Program-made: the position numbers and the translations under genes | NCBI RefSeq assembly: GCF_000233955.1 | Contig: NZ_JH376581.1 | Location: 1-64,000, forward strand | Length of the DNA: 64,000 nucleotides | DNA from: Paraprevotella clara YIT 11840 | GTDB lineage: Bacteria > Bacteroidota > Bacteroidia > Bacteroidales > Bacteroidaceae | Direction of reading: 5' to 3' | Notes under the pieces: generated by a model | What the model was told of the DNA's origin: nothing | The model's input: only the letters and a program-made list of their open reading frames with translations | The model's database searches: none | Shown: one piece after another, positions 45,310 to 51,422 of the stretch | Numbering within the stretch: the stretch's first letter is position 1 | Layout of the letters: every line of letters starts with the position of its first letter

Positions 45310-46638
45310 CTATTCGGTTTTCTTGTTCAAATAAATGGCATTCACCACACTTTCTATTCCCATCTCTATTTGCGAACCCAAATTGGAAATCCGGCTTTTA
45401 AGAATGAAATACACAGCAATGGAAGGCATGGCCACCACCAGACCGGCTGCCGTAGTAATCAGAGCCTTCGAGATGGAGTCGGACAATATGGAAGCGCCAC
45501 CCTCATCTCCAAACAAGGCCACAAGCCCGAAAGCCTCGATCATTCCCACTATCGTTCCGAACAATCCTAACAAGGGGGACAAAGATGAAATGACAGTCAG
45601 CGGATAAATACGCGAAAGATGGCTCCGAATGTCCCGCGCCGCCATGTCACCGGCAGTCTGACATACCGTTTCCCAATCGGCATCCCGATGCTCCACGATA
45701 AAGCCGAGCGAATTGCCTAAAGTAGAAGAACTCTTTTTACATAAATCGACAGCACCATCATAATCCTTACGTGCAATGCATGCATTGACCTTTTCTGCCA
45801 GGTTCTTAGGTGCCAAACGTCCACGAGTGGAAGTAAAGAAACGTTGGATCGTAATGACCAAAGCCAAAATTCCCAGCAAATAAAGAGGATACATGATGAA
45901 ACCGCCGGCCTTGATCTGTGCGGCCCAGTCTATCTGCACCTGCTGTTCCGCCTCTTCTTCCTCTACAGGAGTGTCCAACGAAATGGAATCTGCCGCAGCA
46001 TCGTTCACCGTTTCTGCCGCAGCCACCTTACCCGGCAATATCTTTGGTGCCACATCGGCAAAAGCATCCTGAGTCGCCCCTAAGATGATATTATCGAAAC
46101 CGGCATCCCGACGGGTCGGACAAAGGAAAGACACGTCCGTCAACGTAAACTCGCCAAAGTCTTTCCACAAATCCCGGGTAACCACCATCCAACCGCCGGT
46201 CACCTTCTTGTCTACTTTCAGTCCGGAAAGTTCCTTCCCCGGACCGGCCATATATGTATAATTGTATTTTTTCCCGGGCGCATTACCCTTCACATTTTTC
46301 ACACCCAATTGCATACCGATTTCCTCTCCGCCCCATTTGATCCAAGCAAATGTAATATAACGGTATTGCCCCGGGCCGGGATTTTCACGGATAGGAATAG
46401 ACAATCCGGAAATACGGGTAGGTGTTTCCGAAGGTTGCACATAGATGTAATGCGTGCTCTTCTCCGAACTGCCTCCTTCCCGGACGGCATCGGGGACTGA
46501 AATCCGGGTGCCAGCCGGCACCTTGTCTTTAAACACTTCATAACGGTCCTTGGCCATTGCCTGGGATGTCCCCACCAGACAAGCCAATAACAAAGCCCAC
46601 ACCAACGAATACGTTCTCTTCTTCAATAAAATTCTCAT
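45310..46638 (-). CDS. ExbB/TolQ/MotA family proton channel with an N-terminal periplasmic domain
   Basis: 442 residues, about twice the length of ordinary ExbB. Residues 1-29 are a signal peptide. About 30-190 form a soluble jellyroll-like domain (YRYITFAWIKWGGEEIGMQL, then GGWMVVTRDLWKDFGEFTLT), followed by an acidic linker. The ExbB core starts near 235 with helix FIMYPLYLLGILALVITI, then VNACIARKDYDGAVDLCK, then two helices around SSLSPLLGLFGTIVGMIEAF and KALITTAAGLVVAMPSIAVY with the conserved TxxGL-type glycines. The domain order places the jellyroll in the periplasm, beside the channel. From memory, similar jellyroll domains occur in planctomycete proteins with WTVVTRDLFKDFG-like motifs. 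The gene is the first of a four-gene operon with its own promoter. Confidence 0.82.
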   Translation of the reverse strand: MRILLKKRTYSLVWALLLACLVGTSQAMAKDRYEVFKDKVPAGTRISVPDAVREGGSSEKSTHYIYVQPSETPTRISGLSIPIRENPGPGQYRYITFAWIKWGGEEIGMQLGVKNVKGNAPGKKYNYTYMAGPGKELSGLKVDKKVTGGWMVVTRDLWKDFGEFTLTDVSFLCPTRRDAGFDNIILGATQDAFADVAPKILPGKVAAAETVNDAAADSISLDTPVEEEEAEQQVQIDWAAQIKAGGFIMYPLYLLGILALVITIQRFFTSTRGRLAPKNLAEKVNACIARKDYDGAVDLCKKSSSTLGNSLGFIVEHRDADWETVCQTAGDMAARDIRSHLSRIYPLTVISSLSPLLGLFGTIVGMIEAFGLVALFGDEGGASILSDSISKALITTAAGLVVAMPSIAVYFILKSRISNLGSQIEMGIESVVNAIYLNKKTE

Positions 46639-46677
46639 GATAATGACATTTATATAATTTGATAGTTTTTATATCGG

Positions 46678-46685
46678 CAAAGATA
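46678..46685 (-). promoter_or_regulatory. Promoter -7 box for the ExbBD operon
   Basis: On the minus strand TATCTTTG (46685-46678) fits TAnnTTTG and lies 39 bases before the ATG at 46638. A -33 TTTG at the normal distance is not clear. Confidence 0.55.
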
Positions 46686-46889
46686 CCGAACAGCTCCCAT
46701 TTTGCCTTCCTATTTTCATTCAATTCCATGACACAAAAATGGAAAAAGCAACTTTTTCCCAAAATAATTCATCCCTACCGATTTTTATTCAGGCAAGCAT
46801 ACCTAAAAGCTGCCGCAACGCCCCTTCTCAATGCCGACCGTCAGGATTCCCATCGGCTCCACACCTCCAGAAAGTTTTCCAAAACATGT

Positions 46890-47209
46890 TTCATCTTTCA
46901 GGAGTCCCAATAACACGTTTATAGTTAACCGTTTAAGGGCTGAAAGATAAATAGGCAATGTTTCAGGCAGAAACACCCCACCCCTACAGGACGATTGGAA
47001 AAGTCCTGCCTCAGGACGTGTTTTTTTCTGCGCCAAACGATTTTTCATTTGCCTGAGACTGATTTTCCGTTCTGCGCCAAACGATTTCACCACTTACGGC
47101 AAGACGGACACATGCAGCGGCCTGACCAGAAGCTGAAAGACGGACTTGTATCCTTCAGCCGATAAATGCACTGGAATACAACCACTTGACGCCCATCCTG
47201 AAAGATGAA
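46890..47209. repeat. Intergenic inverted-repeat element, copy B
   Basis: TTCATCTTTCAGGA at 46890-46903 is repeated inverted as TCCTGAAAGATGAA at 47196-47209, a perfect 14-base match. Further CTGAAAGA blocks lie at 46940-46947 and 47133-47140, and a three-unit 22-bp array sits between them. Outside the arms the sequence is again alike on both sides (CATTTTTCTGAAAAATCCTTGG on the right, a related stretch inverted on the left). The element takes up most of the 623-base gap between the end of the SusC/SusD operon (47262) and the start of the ExbBD operon (46638). No gene is inside. It is related to copy A (14286-14564). Confidence 0.72.
47027..47092. repeat. Three tandem 22-bp units inside copy B
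   Basis: Units start at 47027, 47049 and 47071, each exactly 22 bases. The first and third read TCTGCGCCAAACGATTT and then vary; the middle one has diverged. The same period and core occur in copy A at 14395-14480. Confidence 0.75.
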
Positions 47210-47261
47210 CCCATTTTTCTGAAAAATCCTTGGTGTATAAGTGTGGCATAACGGAGGATAC

Positions 47262-47963
47262 TCATTCAAACAAGACTTGGCTGCCCCAATTGAAATCCTT
47301 GTTCCAAATGATATAAGGGTAAGGTGCCCATTTTTCACCTGAATTTTCCTGCAAATAAATAGGAACGATATTCCCAGTACTCATACTTCCACCGTAGAAA
47401 TCTCCTATTATCGGCATAGCCAGATAAAAGCCTTCGGCATTTTCCGCAAAGATTGCCACATGGACCAACGGCATTTTAAATTTTAAACTTAACGGGCTTC
47501 CGTTTGACTCTTTCGTACGATCGTAATAGTAAGCCAACAAATAGTAAGGCTCTCCTTTCGTGCCCGCAGTATAGCGGTGAATCTCAGGCCTCGCATACGT
47601 CCTATAATAATCCGGCTGAAATTGGAGAATGAGTTGTACGGCCTTCGCCCGAAGATAAGCCTCACAATCCTCCTTTGGCCATGTGTCGAGATTACGGTCG
47701 GGGTATTTCCCCAAACAAGTCCGGCAAACCCGCGACACGCTATCCAAAAGGGAATCCTTTTCACCCTTCGATAACGGGAAAGGATTCTCCGCCACAATTT
47801 TGTATTCCGGCAAGGTTACAGGCCGATAACCGTCCATGGCAAAAGTACGTTGCCTTAATGGATCGCCGGAATACAGATTGGCAGCAAAGCAAAGCATCGA
47901 CAAAGCCACCAAAATCCGGTAAAAGGAAAATCTTGCCGTGTCCATATCCATGAATTTTTCCAT
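47262..47963 (-). CDS. Secreted hypothetical protein, paralogue of the next gene upstream
   Basis: 233 residues; no known family is recognised. A hydrophobic segment (FSFYRILVALSMLCFAANLYS, residues 12-32) acts as signal peptide, with ATGs at 47951 and 47945 as other possible starts. It closely parallels the 222-residue protein at 47975-48643: ENPFPLSKGEKDSLLDS against ENPFPLSEYEKETLLDS, LDTWPKEDCEAYLRAKAV against LDTWPKDDCEAYLRAKAI, and FQPDYYRTYA against FQPDYYRAYA. The two clearly arose by tandem duplication and have diverged at both ends. It lies 11 bases behind that gene and is the last gene of the SusC/SusD operon, followed by repeat copy B. Confidence 0.65.
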   Translation of the reverse strand: MEKFMDMDTARFSFYRILVALSMLCFAANLYSGDPLRQRTFAMDGYRPVTLPEYKIVAENPFPLSKGEKDSLLDSVSRVCRTCLGKYPDRNLDTWPKEDCEAYLRAKAVQLILQFQPDYYRTYARPEIHRYTAGTKGEPYYLLAYYYDRTKESNGSPLSLKFKMPLVHVAIFAENAEGFYLAMPIIGDFYGGSMSTGNIVPIYLQENSGEKWAPYPYIIWNKDFNWGSQVLFE

Positions 47964-47974
47964 TATCCGACAAA

Positions 47975-48643
47975 TTAAAACAATATCATATTATTCTTCC
48001 AATCATAATCCCTGTTCCGTATCATATAAGGATAGGGCACCCAATCCTTCAGGAGGCTGTTTTCATAATCCGGGGCTCTGAAAGAAATCCCCATGCCATT
48101 CCGTATCGGCAAGGAAAACCCGGAGGCTTGGGCATTCCAGACGTTTACGTCAACCGTAATAAGCCCCTCTTTCGAGTTGGAATACGGGCTTTCCGTGTCT
48201 TCTTTAGAGAAGTCATAATAATAATCCAATCTATAATATGGGCCTCCGAACTGTGTCATACGCCTCCGGATTTCGGGTATGGCATACGCCCGATAGTAAT
48301 CGGGTTGGAATTGGAGAATGATTTGTATGGCCTTCGCCCGGAGATAAGCCTCACAATCGTCCTTTGGCCACGTATCGAGATTGTGGTCGGGATACTTCGT
48401 CATATAGGCTTGGCAAACTTGCACCGCACTGTCCAACAGTGTTTCCTTCTCATACTCCGACAACGGGAATGGATTCTCCGCCACCACGTTATTTTCCCAC
48501 AAAGCTACAGGACGATACTCTTGCATGTCATAATAATGCTTTTTGAGCGGCGAACTTGAATCGGCACTTTTACAACTATACATGGCAATAATACCTGCAA
48601 GCAAGCCGTAAACCGATAGTCCTATATTTCTGAAACTCCTCAT
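47975..48643 (-). CDS. Putative lipoprotein, paralogue of the 47262-47963 gene
   Basis: 222 residues with a lipoprotein signal, the lipobox cysteine at residue 24 (AMYSC). It shares with its neighbour the helical core (PFPLSEYEKETLLDSAVQVC, WPKDDCEAYLRAKAIQIILQ, PDYYRAYAIPEIRR) and the closing APYPYxIxNxDxxW-type strand (PYPYMIRNRDYDWKN). The middle differs, so the two probably contact different partners or ligands. It starts four bases after the previous stop. Function unknown; surface or periplasmic location is likely from the lipobox. Confidence 0.65.
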   Translation of the reverse strand: MRSFRNIGLSVYGLLAGIIAMYSCKSADSSSPLKKHYYDMQEYRPVALWENNVVAENPFPLSEYEKETLLDSAVQVCQAYMTKYPDHNLDTWPKDDCEAYLRAKAIQIILQFQPDYYRAYAIPEIRRRMTQFGGPYYRLDYYYDFSKEDTESPYSNSKEGLITVDVNVWNAQASGFSLPIRNGMGISFRAPDYENSLLKDWVPYPYMIRNRDYDWKNNMILF

Positions 48644-48647
48644 AGTT

Positions 48648-49643
48648 TTAATAAACTTTCTCTAATTCTCCCCAGGTTGTGGGTAGTTTACGCATATAAC
48701 AATCATAAGAAACATATAAATCCGCAGATTCATGAATATCATGTCCACTTGTAATCCTTGAAGTATAATCATACACTAATATAGGGGTTTCATTGCCATC
48801 CTGCCAAGCCTCATCTGCTGTAGAAAATCCCGTCTCCCTCTCCACATCAGAAGTACAATAGGTCAAAGGAGTATGGGTGTGAAAATAACCAATAGGATAT
48901 TTTGCATATCCCCAACTTTCAATAGGGATTTTTATATCAGGTCTACCCGGATTCACTCTATCCCAATTATCACAAGGTGAATAATACTCACTTTCTGTTG
49001 GGCCATACTCTATTTTTAAATTTTCAGTTTGAATTACGGCATAAATCCAAAATCCTTTCTGTACAGAATATTTTTCATTTGTTTGGGCTATTGCCTCCTC
49101 CCAAACACTCTTCATGTGATCCTTTAATTCATCCCTCATTTGATATACATCTGGGAATTTCACTAATATTTCCTTTACCTCCGACTCATAAGCCACGTAA
49201 CAAACACGATTATTTTCTTTTTTTTCATGTATAGCAACCACTTGAAAAGACCATTTCCCAGGAATAGTATAATATAAATTATGGGAGTCCGAACCTAATC
49301 CCCCCTCAAAATAATTTATAGTAGGATATGGCACCGATAGTTTTCCACTGTTCTCATCAAACTCATACTCCGGTTCACCTCCTAAACTCCCTATGATATA
49401 AAAACGGTCACCTTTCAAATCTGCATCATAATCCACTTTAGGAGTTGCTCCTGTTCCCATCAAATATTGTTCTCCAAGGTTCGTACGCAAAGTGACTTTA
49501 TACTGCTTTGCTTTTTTTGCGATGAAGCCATTTTCATCCTGTGCCACTTGACCGAATTGCGGTTCAATGTCTTCTGTACATGAAATAAACATTATCATGC
49601 ACCACGAAAGTAAAAAATAGAATTTTGTTTTCATTGTATTCAT
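48648..49643 (-). CDS. Lipoprotein with a JAMM/MPN-like motif
   Basis: 331 residues from ATG at 49643. A further ATG at 49673 lies in the loop of a perfect hairpin and is unlikely to be used. Lipobox cysteine at about residue 22 (MFISC). The N-terminal 120 residues look like a beta-sandwich. The C-terminal part has YFHTHTPL with H255 and H257, then GFSTADEAW with S274 and D277, followed by TPILVYDYTSR. An HxH...SxxD arrangement before a hydrophobic strand is the pattern of JAMM/MPN metalloproteases and deubiquitinase-like folds, although the spacing is longer than in the canonical H-x-H-x7-S-x2-D. The catalytic Glu expected upstream is not placed. A surface JAMM-like hydrolase or a binding relative is possible. 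Confidence 0.5.
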   Translation of the reverse strand: MNTMKTKFYFLLSWCMIMFISCTEDIEPQFGQVAQDENGFIAKKAKQYKVTLRTNLGEQYLMGTGATPKVDYDADLKGDRFYIIGSLGGEPEYEFDENSGKLSVPYPTINYFEGGLGSDSHNLYYTIPGKWSFQVVAIHEKKENNRVCYVAYESEVKEILVKFPDVYQMRDELKDHMKSVWEEAIAQTNEKYSVQKGFWIYAVIQTENLKIEYGPTESEYYSPCDNWDRVNPGRPDIKIPIESWGYAKYPIGYFHTHTPLTYCTSDVERETGFSTADEAWQDGNETPILVYDYTSRITSGHDIHESADLYVSYDCYMRKLPTTWGELEKVY

Positions 49644-49660
49644 ATTGTTTCTTAGGTTAA

Positions 49661-49685
49661 CAGGGAGGCCCATCCGGCCTCCCTG
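49661..49685. promoter_or_regulatory. Intercistronic perfect hairpin
   Basis: CAGGGAGGCC and GGCCTCCCTG form a ten-base perfect stem with a five-base loop. It lies 13 bases after the stop of the 49699-51411 gene, without a T-run on either strand. It may slow ribosomes or protect mRNA ends, and it masks an ATG of the next gene at 49673. Confidence 0.75.
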
Positions 49686-49698
49686 ATAATGATACTAA

Positions 49699-51411
49699 TT
49701 ACTGGTCACGCCATTGCTCTTCCGTCCTATAAGCGGAAAGGAAATTATAACCGTCCAATTTGGAATCTATGGCATCCGCACCACAGAGCCAATAAATAAT
49801 CTGGGGAACAACTAACGTATTTTCCATCACCAAATTACCTGAAGCCAATTTGTCCGGCAAATTATTAGCCAACTTTACAAAAGAAGGTTCAGACTTGAAT
49901 ATGAAATCCGGTCCTCCTTCAACTCGATTGGGAATAATTGAATCATTTTTCAACTCGTCGGGAGAAAAACGCCACTCTGCCAATAAATGCTCCCGTTGAG
50001 AATAGTTCTCCGGAAGGGTCCATAAACTTAAACACTCGTTGATATACTCATCTCCTAAGAGCGTACTCCATAATCGTACTGTTGCAGTATAAAAATTGAG
50101 TGAGGAATGTCCTATCGTCAAAGCCGATGAGTCATTCTCTACCCCCATAGCCTGAGTCTCGCTATATGACAATCTTTTCCCGTCATCAGACATTATATAC
50201 ATTCTACCATTGTCAGTCAAAGGCCCCAAACCTACATAAAAAGAATGCCACCGTGCGTCATTAAACGTATTCATACCAACCTCCAGAACCTTATTCCCAG
50301 ATATATATATTTTTACATCATTACGTTGACGGTGAAGCCCCCAATTATCTTTTCCCATATACCGAACCCAATTTTCACCCGTATAAGATTGATTATCCCC
50401 TACGATATTACACATCTTTATCTCCATTGTTAACTGTCGTTGAGATCCTATCCCGTATAACGCAGTGGAATCTTCGGCCACAGCCCATACATCATTTGAG
50501 AAACGTGCCCCCCATACAGTTTCTCCTTTCATTTCAAACGGTGTATAATGGGAATAATAAAAGATGCCGAAAATATCCCTTTCTTCGTCCGTAGCCCCTC
50601 CATACCGTCCGTCTTCCGTACCACCATGGTTGGAGGTCACACAAATCAGCCAGTCTTCATTGGCGATATCTTCCCGCGCATCAATGGCAGCCAACAATCG
50701 TCCCAACCCCGTATCCACTTGTTTAAGCCCATTCACATACTGTGCATTAGAAGCTGTAAAACCTCCAACCTTTCCCGCATCTAACACGCTCCTGAAACCG
50801 GCCAATGTAAAACGGTAGTCATCATGAGACAATTGACCGACCAAGGTCTCTACGGTCTCATCATCGGATGCCGTAGTCACCACAGACTGCATCAGTCCCA
50901 CAAAATGGTTCAGGTTTTCCCAGGGTGTCACACAGGACATTCGCAACATGGGATCATTATTGGACAGATACTGCACCACAGTATTGGGAACCACCGGTGA
51001 AGCTCCCATCACATAGTCCGGTGTATATGAATAATCCTTAATGCGATGCATTCGAGAATGAACCCCGGTAAGCATGGATGCCCAAGTCACAGGATCTTCC
51101 TCTGAAAAATCCCCCCGGTTATCGGACAACAAGGCATGGTCGTCCGCCAAACCCATCCAAGCATATTTACTATGTGCCAACATTTGTTTCAAAACGGGCA
51201 AATTACCCTTCTCGATTTCCTCTTTCACCACCGTTCCTCTTGCACCGTCGATATTGACCCAAAGCACGTAACGTACCACTCCGTCGTCTTTTTTGGATAC
51301 CTCGCTTGAGCCTCCGGCTATATCGGCTGGCGTATCATAGACCGTACAAGCCGTACACAATCCGCACATGAACCATACCAGCCACCTGAATTTATTTGCT
51401 ATCTTATTCAT
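49699..51411 (-). CDS. Lipoprotein with alkaline-phosphatase-superfamily fold and a LamG-like C-terminus (DUF4983 type)
   Basis: 570 residues, lipobox cysteine near residue 22. Residues about 45-320 look like the type I phosphodiesterase/sulfatase fold: VLWVNIDGARGT (49-60, with metal-binding D55), PVTWASMLTGVHSRMHRI (T109 where the nucleophile is expected), then LDAGKVGGF near 210-218, where active enzymes have D..GH, and TSNHGG (259-264), where they have SDHG. So D and H of these metal sites are replaced by K and N. The C-terminal part has a concanavalin-like fold (ARWHSFYVGLGP, ATVRLWSTLLGDEYIN) as in DUF4983 proteins. It shares its layout with the 608-residue protein at 53633-55459. It may have lost activity and bind a ligand. 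Confidence 0.7.
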   Translation of the reverse strand: MNKIANKFRWLVWFMCGLCTACTVYDTPADIAGGSSEVSKKDDGVVRYVLWVNIDGARGTVVKEEIEKGNLPVLKQMLAHSKYAWMGLADDHALLSDNRGDFSEEDPVTWASMLTGVHSRMHRIKDYSYTPDYVMGASPVVPNTVVQYLSNNDPMLRMSCVTPWENLNHFVGLMQSVVTTASDDETVETLVGQLSHDDYRFTLAGFRSVLDAGKVGGFTASNAQYVNGLKQVDTGLGRLLAAIDAREDIANEDWLICVTSNHGGTEDGRYGGATDEERDIFGIFYYSHYTPFEMKGETVWGARFSNDVWAVAEDSTALYGIGSQRQLTMEIKMCNIVGDNQSYTGENWVRYMGKDNWGLHRQRNDVKIYISGNKVLEVGMNTFNDARWHSFYVGLGPLTDNGRMYIMSDDGKRLSYSETQAMGVENDSSALTIGHSSLNFYTATVRLWSTLLGDEYINECLSLWTLPENYSQREHLLAEWRFSPDELKNDSIIPNRVEGGPDFIFKSEPSFVKLANNLPDKLASGNLVMENTLVVPQIIYWLCGADAIDSKLDGYNFLSAYRTEEQWRDQ

Positions 51412-51422
51412 ATTTCCACCTT

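Noticed and set aside
42861-46638. Zorya-type defence motor (ZorA/ZorB-like)
   Set aside because: The channel proteins have ExbB/ExbD features, there are two ExbD genes, and no helicase, nuclease or ZorC/ZorE-type gene is adjacent.
46639-46889. Small gene upstream of the ExbBD operon
   Set aside because: Open frames here are short and overlap the promoter region; they show no hydrophobic signal, motif or conserved pattern.
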